64,000 nucleotides of DNA from Warburgia ugandensis. Lineage: Eukaryota > Streptophyta > Magnoliopsida > Canellales > Canellaceae. A model generated the notes under the pieces. That model had not been told where the DNA came from. It saw only the letters and a list, made by a program, of their open reading frames with translations, and did no database searches. Shown here one piece after another: positions 21,894-34,130 of this stretch. Numbering within the stretch: the stretch's first letter is position 1; each line of letters opens with the position of its first letter. The position numbers and the translations under genes were made by a program. The stretch spans positions 52,641,880 through 52,705,879 of the forward strand of contig CP141132.1 of the NCBI GenBank assembly GCA_035236585.1, in the 5' to 3' direction.

Positions 21894-22769
21894 TTGGGTC
21901 CCTCACAACTGCCTAACCAGCGTCTTTTGGGCACTCCAATGTCTTTTGGCAACCCTCAAGGATATGCACCATAGTGCATCAAATATAAGGACTACTATGC
22001 ATGTAGTCAGAATCTGTACAATGCACCCAGATAACTGCTCAATAATCCACCTATACCATCCTCAGTGGAAATCACAATATCCATGTCTGCATGGGGAGGA
22101 CCATGGCTATCATAGTGGCGGCCTTCCCATAATTGCCCCACCCGACTTTTTACAACACATAGTGCATGGTATCCATAACAAAATAAATTTCGGAGAGTGA
22201 GTGGCCAAACCCTCATAACTCTCCTAGCATAGCATCCCCAGGCCTACGCCTATTTAAAACAAAACTCTCAGGCCTCCATGCTCAAATGTAAAATAATCAT
22301 AATAGCAAGCAATTCGCCTGTTCATATATTTCATAATAAGAATAACATCCTCACTTATTTGGTGATAACCCACAAAGGATGTATCCTATAACCTAGACTC
22401 ATACATCATCAATACTGACATGGTACCCATGTACCATAAACATCATTTCAAAAATTCACATACATGATGTACAAGGCATAAGCATCAATTATAACATGCA
22501 ATTCTTTTAATTAAAATTATTTCATTATTTCAATTTAAAGCATATCGAATATCAATCATATAGTGAAAAATAAGATCATGTTAGAACATGCATCTTATTA
22601 TTTAGACATATTGTCTTAAATTTCCACCTACCTCATGTGATGCATTCACCGGATTCCACAAGCTTTAATCGCACTCTTCTTCACTATCGACCCTGTGCGC
22701 TTCAACTCGTTGTATGCCTTCCCAACAAGCATTGATGTGAGGACCTCATTTAGGTAAGATGCAATTCAT

Positions 22770-23401
22770 TGTGAAGCCTTGGCCGATGAGGGCGGGCCAA
22801 GAGGGTTGGCAGGCTTCTAGGTAAGGTGAGGGATTAAGAGTTAGTCCCACATCACTAGGGGGAAAGTTACTGGGCTGTTGATAAGAGTGCTGAGGATTTC
22901 CCTTGCAACGAGGCCTTTTCCCCCATGGGGGGAAGAACAAAATCGTGGGTGGGTTGGGTGATATGGGCCTCAGTCTGCTAACACAGACAATACCATTGCA
23001 AGGTGTGGGGCCTCAGGCTGTTACAAGTGGTATCAGAGCCAGACCCCAACCCCGTGTGGGTGGCTAACCACACGCGGGCGCTCGCATGTGGTAAGACACG
23101 CGGGGATGCGTGTCCCCTAAGGGGGAGAGGTTGTGAAGCCTTGGCCTATGAGGGCAAGCTGATGAGGGATGGCCAAGAGGGCTGGCTGGCTGCTAGGCAA
23201 GGTGAGGGACTGAGAGTTAATCCCACATCGCTTGGGGGAAAGTTACTAGGATGTTGATAAGAGTGCTGAGGACTTCCCTTACAACGAGGCCTTTTCCCCC
23301 ATGGGGGGAAGAACAAAACCATAGGTGGGCTGGGTGATATGGGCGCCAGTCTGCTGACACGGACAATATCATTGCAAGGTGTGGGCCCTTGGGCTATTAC
23401 A
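22770..23401 (+). mobile_element. TRIM-like element, complete LTR-PBS-LTR
   Basis: 632 bp: LTR 22770-23025 (TGTGAAGCCTTGG...GCTGTTACA), primer site TGGTATCAGAGCC at 23028-23040, about 90 bp of leader with 'cacacgcgggcgctcgc' and 'gcgtgtcccctaaggggg', then LTR 23132-23401. The two LTRs are clearly alike ('gaggccttttcccccatgg', 'gaagaacaaaa', 'gacaata'). The right one has a small insertion near 23155. There is no open frame, and no target duplication is visible (flanks ttcat and gtttg). Confidence 0.8.
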
Positions 23402-23921
23402 GTTTGTTATACAAAATTTTGAATGGTCCATATTGATAAGAGAGAGAGTTCAAGATAAAGTGCACTAAAAAGGACTCAAAAATCTCAATCTATAATGACT
23501 TCAGTTGAGCAGCTATGTCTCTCATCCTCATAATGTGCTCGCACACTCCTTTAGTGCTAGTGAGTCTTATTGATGATAACTTGTTCATCAAGGTACTAGC
23601 CAATGCTTTATTAGATTATTCAAATTGTTCATCAAATGCTTTCATGAGATCTTTGACATTTAATGAACATCATACTTAAGCAATTAAATCACTCCCATCA
23701 TTCATACATAGTGATCTCGCATTAGTACTAGTTTCTATAATTGCAAGAGGCTCTTCCTTTCTAAGTGTGTAGTCAAGATCCATGCACCCTAAATGAAGCA
23801 GAATTCTCACCTTCCAAACTTTATAGTCGTCATCACTCAAGTAGGGAACTTTAAATTTTGTATCAAATAATATTAATGATTGAATAACTATAAATAAATA
23901 AATAAACATTCTTACTAACAA
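23402..23921 (-). pseudogene. Copia gag N-terminal part, broken
   Basis: The minus frame 23921-23676 contains 'VPYLSDDDYKVWKVRILLHL' and then GCMDLDYTLRKEEP, the start of TNT1-type gag (family: F.G.NY..W...M...L...DL). Further downstream, in shifted frames, the minus strand reads 'REHIMRMRDIAAQL'-like text (about 23550-23510) and 'VHFILNSLSYQYGPFKILYN' (about 23465-23407). It stops at the composite insertion. The next residues, THKEKW, are found at 17349, which proves the two pieces were one gene. Gag forms the virus-like particle. Confidence 0.85.
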
Positions 23922-25667
23922 TTATGAGGCATAAACCATAAAAAATAATGATAAGCTTACTAATGTAAGTCAAATCAAATAAATATAAATCAACATGTTA
24001 TTAAAATCTATTTGTGGGAAAAGATTTTAACACAAAATTTGATTCATTTACATTTATGCAAAACTAGTATATTATAAATATTTCTTAATGCCTATGGGCC
24101 AATTAAGAAAAAGAAAATTATTTTTACTATTTCATCCTAATTAATCATAATAATATAATAATTTTCTTGTGGAGTAAAATTACTATATCAATATGTTTAA
24201 TTAGATTTTGATGATATTTAAAACTTTAATGTAATCAACAAATTTTAATTATATACTTGATATATGTATTTTCACATTTAAGGATGTTGTGGCTATTCCT
24301 CAAATATTATATACATATTGATCACATGACATCAAGAAACCATAAATTAAATGAAGACATTTCCACATAAGCATATCATAAATTAAAAACTAAATAATTT
24401 ATAATGCTAACAATGTCTTAAAATTGAAGCTTTAATTATTGACTAATTTAGAATTTTAATTTTTTATATGAACAATCTAAGATAATTGGGCCAATTTTTC
24501 ATATAATTAAAGGTTTAAGAAACTTTATAAGTATGTTCCATCTTGCCTTAAGATCCCTCCTTTTTTTATAATATATATATATATACCGATATATATATAT
24601 ATATTTCATTACCCTAACTCTAATCTCCCCCTCTCCACTGACATTTCCCTTGTAAACTAGAAACCCTAAAATCAGCACCCTACACTTATTCTCTCCTCAC
24701 TTTTTGCACAAATCCAGGCCCCATCCCCAAAACCCTTACTTGCGAGATCCAGCAAACCAACAGCCCATTCCACTGACAAAGCCTAACCGGCACAATCTCG
24801 CCGATGATCCAGCAAACCACAATGCGGTCGGTCTAATTCAGAGAGAGAAAATAGGGGACATGAATTTTTTAGTGACTGACCTTCTCTGATGCACAAGGTT
24901 TGGTTATAGATTGAGTAAGAGCAAACATGTAAAAGGAAAACTACATGATCCCATGTTCGGGCACGCACGCCTGATTGACGAGACCGGAGGAAGAGGAAAG
25001 TAGGTAGAAGATTGGAAATGGTTTGCTTGTATCTGGGTCCAAATAGGTTGTCTATTTGGGTTGGAGTTATAGTTTTTTTATATCCAATCACAAGAGGGAG
25101 AAGACATACTAAATGAGGAACAAGAAACTACACAGCATGGTAGATCTACACCAGACTTCAAGCCAGTAGAACTCTCCAACTTTGTGCACATCATTTCTAA
25201 TCTAATAGGGTCCTGGTAAAAAAATTTACTACTCTAAGTTTTGTTGGGAATGCCACCACCACGGCTTGCTACCTTTCTTTGGGTCTTAGCATGTCCATTA
25301 CCAAAAAATTTGATCTTTCAATCAAAAACATTGTTCATGCCTCTTATTTCCTCCAATCTAGGCAATGATTCAAGCTCTCAAGGCCTTTCCCGAGACAAAA
25401 ATTTGAGGATTTTGATCTATGTTAACCATGAATTTGGTTAGATTGTAGATATTTGGTTGTAGTTACAATTTGGGTTAAAGAGGAATCCAAGTTTAAGCTA
25501 ATCTACGACATACACTTCTAAACTTCCCTTCCTATTTCAGATGGTAAGTTTTCTCTTGATCTACCTCTTATCATTTAATTTTCATCAATTTAATTTCTAT
25601 CACATAATCAAAAATTAAATTAACATAGAACTTCTAGGTAGAGATATAATCATGCTTTGATACCCCA
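23922..25667 (-). other. Copia 5' leader region; no other gene seen
   Basis: About 1.7 kb between gag and the 5' LTR, unusually long for a copia leader, so it may hold an old insertion. It contains an (AT)n tract at about 24572-24603 and a CT-rich stretch near 24625. Next to the LTR lies GGGGTATCAAAGC on the minus strand (25666-25654), a variant of the TGGTATCAGAGC initiator-tRNA-Met primer site. The short open frames here have no family features. Confidence 0.5.
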
Positions 25668-25995
25668 TGTAAACCATTTTATATATGTTTACAGTAATAA
25701 AAAATAAAAGAGAAGCAAATAAATAGGAAAGCAAGTTACCTCTAGCCATAGTTGTATATTTGAAACTATCTTCAAGGGGATCTTTTGATTTAGTGTAGTA
25801 CCTAATGATGGAGAATAGAGTTGTTTTTCCTACATGAATTAGGGACCCCTCTATTTATAAATATTTATTATGGTTAATGGTAGCTATCCTTCCATCAAGG
25901 ATAACTGTCATGAGCAGTTTCCACAATTGCTGCACAATGTTAACGCTAGACTTTTGAATTAAAAAATGTTATGGACCATTAAATGAATTCTAACA
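25668..25995 (-). mobile_element. Copia 5' LTR
   Basis: 328 bp. On the minus strand it starts TGTTAGAATTC (25995) and ends next to the primer site with ...GGTTTACA (25668). Its first 190 bp match the truncated 3' LTR at 13909-14097. A TATAAATA-like word occurs on the minus strand near 25862-25853. Confidence 0.75.
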
Positions 25996-26021
25996 TTTCT
26001 TGCATGCAACCATGCAAGAAA
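25996..26021. repeat. Perfect 11-bp inverted repeat at the copia LTR edge
   Basis: tttcttgcatg (25996-26006), loop caac, then catgcaagaaa (26011-26021). The arms are exact reverse complements. It begins at the first base outside the LTR, where the target duplication would be. Confidence 0.85.
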
Positions 26022-27163
26022 CAATGTTGTTTCCTCCCTATTGGAGCCCCCCCTCACCAGCACCCAAATGTAGAGATTTGTGGCAGTAATTTACCTAAAA
26101 TTGATAGTTTGGTATGTGTTCTTGAAAACATTTCACTTTGGTTTAATTTGATTAAAATCTAAGGGTTTTAAGGATGGGAATGGGTGCACCTTGCCTACCT
26201 CAGTGCAAGAAGAATAGGGTTGCCACACTCCCTGTTCTTGCTTCAATTCAAGTAAAAGTTATAGAAACTACGCCAAACAATTGATTGGAGGGATCCAAAG
26301 TAAGTTTGGACACCTAGGAAGAAAACCTAGGTCTGAATTTTGAATATCTCTTCTTCATCAGTTCTACCCATAGTCCAGAAATAGAGCATACTTGACTTTT
26401 TATGAATTCATGCAACATTCAACAAGAATCATGCTTCAAAATTAAACATACAAATCCTAGAAACATGAAATTGCATCATAAACAAAAGAAATTACATTTA
26501 AATTCATAAATTAACCAAATCTAAGCAAGATCATTAGAGATTGTATGATTGCTAGTTTAACACACAAGAACCATATGCATGAAGTTTTAAGAGGGAAAGA
26601 AACATGATTTTGAGTTGGGCTAATCCAAGCCTCTATTTGTGATTCATCCTACGACAATCCCCTACCTTAAATTGAAGTTGGGACGGCTGGATCACAAATT
26701 TCTCCACTGGATTTACAGACTATGGGTTCCCTGCGTGTTGATCTCCTCATGGAGAAGAAGCTCCATGTTCATCTCATTTCTCCCTCACCAAGCTTCCAGC
26801 TTCCTTCGAAATGTTCCCTTCCTTGTTCCAAACTTCTTCCCCCCAGGTTACTAGCTAGTTTCTCCCTCAATCTCTCTCTTCTTCCTCCCTAGTCATCCTC
26901 TTCCTCTCACTAGTTCACTCCCCCCTTCATTAATGGCTGCAAAGTTCTCTCAGCCTAAGTTTTATTTTAAATATGATACTTTGGTTTCCATGTTATGCGT
27001 GAGAGAAAGATACAACACGTGCAGAGCCAACTGCCCTTGGTTGACGCCCCCACGTGGATGGTCCTAATCTAGTTGATCAGGACTGGGTCCACTTTAAAAT
27101 CCTATTCATTTAATCCCTGATTTAACTATCTTATTTTCAATTATATCATGTTCAGGGTATATG
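26022..27163. other. No gene seen
   Basis: AT-rich with a CT-rich part near 26860-26930. It is flanked by the copia 5' LTR on the left and a reversed solo LTR on the right. The 71-residue frame at 26639 has no recognisable domain. It may be the remains of another LTR, but I could not match it. Confidence 0.35.
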
Positions 27164-29825
27164 TGTGACGACCCGGGTTTTCTCATGCATTTTTAAATGC
27201 AATACCTAATTTTCTAAGGCGTGATGCATCCCTATTTGAAAACTATTTTATCGAAACCATGCAATGCAGCAGAAAACCTTTTAGTTTTAAACTCATTTTG
27301 AAAACCCCGAGTGTCATTTGCCTTCACAACAACCAAAGTGGTTTTTGAAAAACTTCAGAAATCATAAATTTTTTTCCCCAGGTCTATCCAGTCACAACAC
27401 ACAGCCCAACTGTAATTAAATACACATACATGTCCAAAGGGTTGAGAGTTTACTTACAGATATAACTGTCTCCTTTTTAATTCACTTGCTCGTAGCACTA
27501 ATATCTCCTGAGGCGTCGTCTATTTGTGAGTGGAACTATCCTGAAAAATGTTAAGGATAGGGTGAGTATATACTATACTCAGTATGAGTCTATCACTACT
27601 AGTTTTATAATGCATGCGATGTTTTAAAATCATATGCTCTTTCTAAAACATGTGCATGTCTGAATACTCAAGTTCAATATTGATATAAAAATCCATTGTC
27701 AAACTGAAATACTAACGATTTAAAGGATCACATAATCCAAAATCGAAAGTATCATATACATATATATCATAATATTATGATATGCATAAGATGCTTCATT
27801 GAATCCAACTCATGGATCTCTAGTATGGTATGGTCAACCAACCTCATATCATGCCAATGCAATGCACATAAATCATCAAACCATAGGGTCCACTATGCCC
27901 ACGACCTCCTCGCTATGTGGTCCCCGGGTACCTGAGGACACTCGGTCATAGCCTCCACGGGGCCTATGACACATCGACCCAGTGCCGTGACACTAGTGGT
28001 AGCCCTTTGTACCACATGCAGTCGATGTAGGGACTTGCCTCTTTTTGGGCGTGGTACCCATCCACCTAATAGTGGTGGAGGCCGGGTGGCCAACCCAGAC
28101 CCCTCGGCATAGCACCCATAGGCTTACTCGCCCAAATCACATAAGATCAAATAAGCCAAAACTTCTTTTCAAAACCTGTCCTCTTTGGGTCCCTCACAAC
28201 TACCTGGCCCTCGGCACTTCAGCGTCTTTTGGCAACTCTCAAGGACATGCAATCTTTGCAAGAACTTAAATCATGCAATGTATGCACTTGTTTGCAAAAC
28301 ATATATGTGCATAATGTATATGCAATCATTTACAAAACATGTCTATGTGCAAAGCATTTATCACATGCATGCTGAATTAAGTCATGCTAAATAAGTCATA
28401 TACTTAAAACATATGTTCTCAAAACAATAATAGTTCTTTTAAAAGAATCTAATAGTGATAGAGCACCTACCTGGCTAGGTCGCACTAACCCTTTTGTTCT
28501 CGGACGCTCGTGATCATGGTTTGGGGAATCAAGGTTAGTTTGGCCAATATTTTATAGGTTTTAGAGTAATTGGTCTTATTACTTAGGCATTAGGGGTCCA
28601 TCCCTATGCCTATGGGTGTCCTAAGGTCCTAATTGGGCCTTGGTATCCTCAGTTTTCCAAAGTTCTAGTGGTCACGCACCACCATCCTATTCTAAGGGTC
28701 ATGCCCACCTTTGATTGGGCCTTGATTAGGGATTTTATAGTTTGGATGTGTCCGCATCGTTGACACAGACACAACGCCTTTTGCGGCACCTCAATCAGAA
28801 CTCTAGATCTCAAGTTATAAGCGTTTTAGTGTCGCACGTACATAGAGTCTTAAGAATGAAAAAAAAATGGAATGCTAGGGCGCTGCGCGACTGCGTCGTG
28901 CGCCCTGGCTTCCTTAAGGAATGAAAAACCCACAGCGCTAGTGCATTGCGCATTTGCAGCATGCGCCTCAGCTGGCGCGTCTGCAGACGCACCGAGTTTT
29001 CAGCCCGACGGTCTCTTTTGCGAGCGCATCCCTGGACGCGCCCGTTTGGTTTTTCAAACCGCGGTCGACGTGGGACGACATGTGATGTTCCTATTGGATC
29101 GTCTTGTTCGTTGGGAAACCGGGGCATCCTCAGGACACCCGGGTTCGACCCTGTCGAACCAGTGCGGCCTAGGGGGCGTCCCTGGGTCCTTGGTGAGCCT
29201 CCAGGGCTCCATTTTGCATGGTTTTTCATGCAAAAACCTAGGGAAATTGTTCTTGGAACTATGGTGGAGATGGATTTTGAGCGATCTCGGACATGCCTGG
29301 CTCGTTGTTGGGTTTTTCTCCTTGTTTTCCCCTCTAGGTCACTGCTCCATGACTGGTTTTCTTCAACGTTTTGGGCTGCCATTAGAGGCGCTCAAGAGCT
29401 CTATTTATAGAGCTAAGAGAGGGTTCTGGAGGGGGCTCTCACCGCCTTTGAATGGCGGTGGAAAAACATCCAGAATGGCGGTGGATTTCCCCTCCAATCA
29501 CCGCCACTCTAGAACTCTCTAGGAGGTGGAAGATGAAGGGTGCCCATATCAAAATAGGCCCTTGTGTTTTGCAGCTAAACCCATTTTTGTGAAAATTACA
29601 ATTTTGCCCCTGATCTTCAAAGGGCCATAACTTGCTCATTTTAACTCCATTTTGGGTGATTTTGGTCATGTTGGATTCCTTTTTCTGAGACGCATCTAAT
29701 GGTACCATTTTCAAGACCAAGTTTCTGGGTTCAGTCAAGGCGACTAGTGAATGACCAAAATGCCCTTATCTTCAAAATTGAACTTTTCACGGGCTTTTAA
29801 TATTACAAAATTTGGGGTCATTACA
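27164..29825 (-). mobile_element. Reversed Del-type solo LTR
   Basis: 2662 bp starting TGTGACGACCCGGG and ending GGGGTCATTACA. Flanks are ATATG (27159-27163) and ATATT (29826-29830), a target duplication with one change. It is the inverted counterpart of 40379-43178: 'ggatagggtgagtatata' near 27558 is mirrored at 42785, and the 'ccccgggtacctgaggacac' region near 27923 at 42435. A TATA box lies on the minus strand at 29409-29401. No primer site or coding sequence adjoins it. Confidence 0.85.
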
Positions 29826-30952
29826 ATATTTTACAATTGTAACTTGAACAATAATTGACTAATTTTTTACATTTCCAAGCTAAATAGTTCGAATTTCACC
29901 CTAGGATTTGGATGGTTTTTATGTTAGTGTCTTCACCTATTAATGTTCTATCTAACTACTTAATTTAGTATCAAATTATATTTTTATTTATTTTTTTCTT
30001 TTTTTAATTCCTTAAGGTTAATTTAATGTAATTATGAAATCTCCCTTTCTCCTAGGAATCTTTGTTGCTAAATATCCAAATTAACTTAATAATCAATTCC
30101 ACTGGTTTAAATGAACCTAATTTCTCAATGTGCTTATTCTATTCTTCGTTTTTACCTTTATAACACACCCAATAAAATAAAAATTACCTTTTTTGTTTGA
30201 AAATGTGTGAATTTATTTACCATAATTGTTAAATTACATGTATTACATCACCTCTAGAAGATCAAGGGTGGATTTGATCACTATCCCTTCTCCCACCTTG
30301 GTCAAACATCACCTTACACGTAACCTAGCCTTCCATATTAATTTAAAATCAATCTAGAAGAGACCTTAGTAGCATTTTAAGCTCATATGACCCTCTTGGA
30401 AGGAGGCAGCCTATTGCCACTCTAGTTGCCTCTATCTGATTGACTACATTGGTATTTAAATGACTAGCTCTACCAACACATTCTATGAATCAAATCAACT
30501 ATGGCTAACTAAGGAGGGTGTGAAGTGGTTGGTTCAAATCAGGACCTAACTACTAGTAGTAGGATTAATCTGAAAGAGAGGAGGAGCTACCTACGGTTAG
30601 AAATAATCTAAAAGCTTCTTCTATAAAGAAATTCAAGAAAACAAGCCTTTCATATTGTTGCTTAGGGTTAGAAATATTTGTTGTCCTTGTTTATTTGTTT
30701 GCTTTTACATTTAGGTTGCATTAGTAAGTTTTGGCTTCCCCCAAACTAGACAAAAAAGATAAAAATGGTCTTTTGTTTTATATAATAACTTAGTTTTATC
30801 ATCTACAAACATAAGTCTACTACACTATATACTGCCATATGCATAGTCATCATTCACTTAATCTTAATCTAATACCTTTAGATATAAAGATCAAATGATC
30901 TGTGAAGCAAAGGTAAAGAAGGAAAGAAGATCAACAAATCCTTGCTATTGAA
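29826..30952. other. No gene seen; probable Athila leader and flank
   Basis: AT-rich (29826-30250), then mixed. The Athila 5' LTR should lie here or further left, but nothing matches the 3' LTR at 55940-59413, so it is missing or too diverged to see. A 'ggcttcccccaaact' stretch near 30734 stands where a leader would be. Confidence 0.35.
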
Positions 30953-31640
30953 ATGGCAAACAAAGTAGTGGAAGCAAAACCATGGAAGGAATACTCTACA
31001 CCAGTATAATCCAACTCACCATCATGTACAACCTTACTTGCAACTAATGTAGACCATTTTGAGTTGAAACAAACAGTTATTCAACTCCTTCCATATTTCT
31101 ATGGGTTAGACAAAGAAGAGTTATACCATCATATCAAGGAATTCCTTGATATTTGTTCTACCTTCAAATACCACAACTTCTCAGATGACTCTACTAGGTT
31201 GAGGCTATTCCCATTCTCTCTAAAGGATAAAGCTAAAGGATGGCTCAACTCTTTAGAAGTAGTGTCTATCACCACCTGGAATCAACTATCTAGAAAATTA
31301 CTAAATAAGTTTTCCCTAGTCCATAAAACCAATGCCCTCAAATGCGAAATTAAAAATTTTCAAGAAAAAGAGGGAGAGCATTTGTATGAATGCTAGAAAG
31401 ATTCAAAGGAATTGCTTCTCAAATGTCCCCACCATGGATTTGAAAAGCAATAATAGGTTCAGTATTTTTTTGACATAGCAAAACCAATGTATGATAGATT
31501 CCACTAGTGGAGGTGCTTTCATGACTAAAAGTGATGTGGACGCTTAAAATTTCTTTGAAACACTTACCAAGAAGCCCTAGCAATGGGATTACTCTACCCG
31601 ATGGAAAGAAATTCATGGCCATAAATGAAAGGCAGATTAT
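30953..31640 (+). pseudogene. Athila gag, broken
   Basis: Upstream in frame, MANKVVEAKPWKEYSTPV is followed by a stop near 31009. From 31064 a 110-residue frame follows, with 'LLPYFYGLDKEELYHHIKEF', 'RLRLFPFSLKDKAKGWLNSL' and 'WNQLSRKLLNKF'. These are the core of the Athila/gypsy retrotransposon gag domain. Past the stop near 31395 the family's ERFKELL...CPHHG region is recognisable as 'KCPHHGFEK' in another frame. The capsid-like domain forms the particle. No zinc knuckle was seen downstream to 32480; that stretch has only degraded linker-like sequence. Confidence 0.88.
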
Positions 31641-32699
31641 ATGAAATAGAGTTTACTCCAGATCTTTACAGTAATATTGACATATTGACCTAGAAGAAAA
31701 ACAAAATAGATGATCTTTTTAGATGGTTAGATGCCTTCACAATGAATAGTTCTCCTTAATCTGAGGTCTGTTCAATCTATTCTAATCCAAACACTGCATC
31801 ATCATGTCCATCTAGCTCTTGTTTCTCAAGTATTTTCATAGTAGATGAACGAACGAATGCATATCACCAACTTAACAACAATAATAATCCTTATTCTAAG
31901 GCCTACAACCCTGGATGGTCTAGGCATCCAAATTTCTTGTGGTTAAGGAACAACAACTAAGGGCATCCATCGGGGAATCCCCCCAACAACCTTTCCCTAG
32001 AACAACATGCCTCAATAGTAGCAGCCTAACTAGCAATTTTCTCCCCACTAAAGGAAACAATCACTGGAGGAGACTCTAAAAATGTTCATGCTAGGAACTC
32101 TGCAATCCCAAAATGATACAAAACAATTCTAGCATGACACTAAATAGACCTAGCAAGCCAACTTGTAATCTATTGCAAAGTTAGAGTGTTAAATGGGTTA
32201 GCTTTCTACTGCTCTACAAGAGAGGGAAAAAGGAAAGTTCCTTACTTAGCCAATTCTAAATCCCAAGGGTCAGTATGACATTAGTTCCATACCATGTGAT
32301 CAAACCAAATCCATTAAAACCCTTACGAGTGGAAAACAAGTAGATAATCAGGTTGGCCAAACTAGGATGACCCCACAATCTGAGGAACAAGAGAAGAACA
32401 TAATTTTTACAAAACCATGTTCCTAAGGGTCCCTTTCCTTAAAGGTTCATATAGCTAAGAAGGAGAACAATTACAATGAGATAATGGACATTCTCAAACA
32501 TGTCAGTACCAATATTCCATTAATCAGTACCATGGAAGAATTTCCTCCTTATGCTAAACTCTTGAAGTACATGTGCACACAAAAACATAAATTTAATTCC
32601 CATAAAAAGGCCTTCATTGCTAGTCAAGCTAGTTCCATATTGCAACACCAGTCCCCTCAAAGGTACAAAGATCCTAGATGACTTACAATCTCATGTGTT

Positions 32700-33092
32700 A
32701 TTGGAGAACATAGATCTGATAAGGCACTCTTAAATTAAGGGACCAATGTTAACCTCTTCTGGTATTCAATCTATGAGCAACTAGGTTTAAGCAAGCTAAA
32801 ATCTATTTCTACTACCCTACAACTAGCAAACCCTTCTATCAAAATTCATAGAGGTTTAATAGAAGATGTCTTAATACAGGTTGATTGTTTTCCTTTTCTA
32901 GTGAACTTTTTAGTTCTAGACACAGAACATGTATCCAATCAAGAAGTGGTAATCCCTATCATCTTGGGCCATCCATTCCTAGCCTCATCTAATTACAGCA
33001 TCAATTATAGGAGTGGAGTTATGAAAATATCTTTCAACAACATGAGACTTGAGTTCAACATTTTTAATGTCACACAACAGTTGGACTTTTAA
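32700..33092 (+). pseudogene. Athila protease region, broken
   Basis: From about 32720 the text 'ALLNLGTNVNLL' stands in one frame where the active-site D.GAS.NL is expected (stops intervene). The frame 32901-33092 reads 'MNFLVLDTEHVSNQEVVIPI' and then ILGHPFLASSNYSINYRSG, the well-conserved ILGRPFLAT...I....G end of Athila-type aspartic proteases. The first catalytic motif is damaged. Confidence 0.7.
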
Positions 33093-33399
33093 GACTCATT
33101 TGCATGTGAATGTTATGGAGAGTATAGTTCATGACACTTTTCTTTTATCCTCTGAATCTAATCAAGATGGTCACACAGAAGAAGTGGACCCATTACTAGA
33201 AGTTGCAGTGGTAGTGGGTACACCTAAATGGAGGCCAAAAGTGGAGCCCTTAACACCACCTTCCACTGTTCAAATCCAACTAAGAAAACACCCACTCTAG
33301 ACTTAAATCCATTACCAAAAAGTCTAAAATATGCATTTTTAGGTCCCTCTAAAACTTACCTATTATTATAGATGTTGATCTCAATCAAGAACAGGAAGA

Positions 33400-34130
33400 T
33401 AAGCTACTTAATTTACTCCAAAAACATAATACAGGTATAGTGTGGTCGATTTCGGACATAAAAGGAATTAGCCTAACCCTTTGCATGCACCAAATTCATT
33501 TAGAATAGAATGCTAAAACTTCTCAGGAATCACAACAAAAGGCTAGACCCTCATATGAAGGAGGTAGTTAGGGCAGAGGTCCTTAAGTTGGTAGATGTAG
33601 GTATCATATACCACATCACTGATAGTGCTTAGGATAGTCTTATTCAAGTTATCCCCAAGAATTATATAGTCATGGTAGTTAAAAGTGTGGCAATGAATTG
33701 GTCCCCACTCACATGACCACCGAGTGGAGAGTCTGTATCAACTACCATAAGCTAAACTTGGTTGTGAGGAATGACCACTTTCCTCTTCCCTTCATAGACC
33801 AAATGCTAGAAATATTGGTCAGTCATGAGTATTATTTTTTCTTAGATGGATATTCTAGATATAGCCAAATTCCAATCGCACCAAAGGATTAAGATAAGAC
33901 TACATTCACTTGTCTGTTTGGAACATTGACCTAAAGATGCATGCCTTTTGGGCTATGCAATGCACTGGTGACTTTTTAATGGTGTATGATGAGTATATTC
34001 TCATATATGGTGGAAAGATTCCTAAAGGTGTTCATAGATGGCTTTTCAATGTTTGAGTCTACCTTTGGTGAGTGCTCAGCCCACTTAGCTCTAGTGTTGG
34101 GAAGGTGCTAAGAGAAAAACTTAGTCCTTA
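33400..34130 (+). pseudogene. Athila reverse transcriptase domain, broken
   Basis: The clearest part is 33698-33892, with 'EWRVCINYHKLNLVVRNDHF', 'PLPFIDQMLE' and 'YFFLDGYSRYSQIPIAPKD'. It is followed after a stop by 'KTTFTCLFGT', 'RCMPFGLCNA' and VFIDGFSMF near 34028-34050. The family catalytic motif is F.DDFSVF. Here the second Asp is Gly (codon 34040-34042), while the first Asp, in FFLDGYS, is kept. Frameshifts near 33610 and stops near 33890 and 33930 inactivate it. Confidence 0.88.

Larger units (their letters stand above)
17350..23401 (-). mobile_element. Outer composite insertion in copia gag: reversed Del-type LTR plus TRIM
   Basis: It starts TGTTACACCC at 17350 and ends GCTATTACA at 23401, exactly where copia gag breaks off and resumes. 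The body (17350-18420, resuming at 21899) is a reversed Del-type LTR. The text 'cctctttggg', then 'tccctcacaactgcc' and 'gtcttttggcaa', matches the solo LTR at 28178-28250. The LTR body stops near 22769 and a complete TRIM-like element (22770-23401) fills the rest. Flanks are atgtg and gtttg, so there is no clear target duplication. It contains the second composite insertion 18421-21893. Confidence 0.7.
13909..25995 (-). mobile_element. Ty1/copia retrotransposon (TNT1-type), split and decayed
   Basis: On the minus strand the order is 5' LTR (25995-25668), PBS, leader, gag (23921 to 23402, then 17349 to about 17020), integrase, reverse transcriptase, RNase H (ending about 14475), polypurine tract and 3' LTR (14097-13909). 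Integrase ahead of reverse transcriptase is the copia order. Removing the insertion 17350-23401 leaves about 6.0 kb. All frames are interrupted and the element cannot be autonomous. Confidence 0.88.

Noticed and set aside
21190-23040. TGGTATCAGAGC words, considered as tRNA gene fragments
   Set aside because: Each stands at an LTR end or leader and matches only the tRNA 3' end. These are primer-binding sites, and no cloverleaf can be built around them.
24704-25441. Short frames of 61-102 residues as candidate host genes
   Set aside because: They sit between copia gag and its 5' LTR, have no recognisable domain, and overlap on both strands.
28810-29522. Overlapping frames of 154-216 residues on both strands
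   Set aside because: They fall in the GC-rich block and promoter of a reversed solo LTR. GC-rich DNA has few stops by chance. There is no family similarity, and the frames on opposite strands overlap fully.
29826-30952. Possible Athila 5' LTR
   Set aside because: I looked for the terminal 'acttgcagtaattatt' and other 3' LTR words and found none, so I do not call it.
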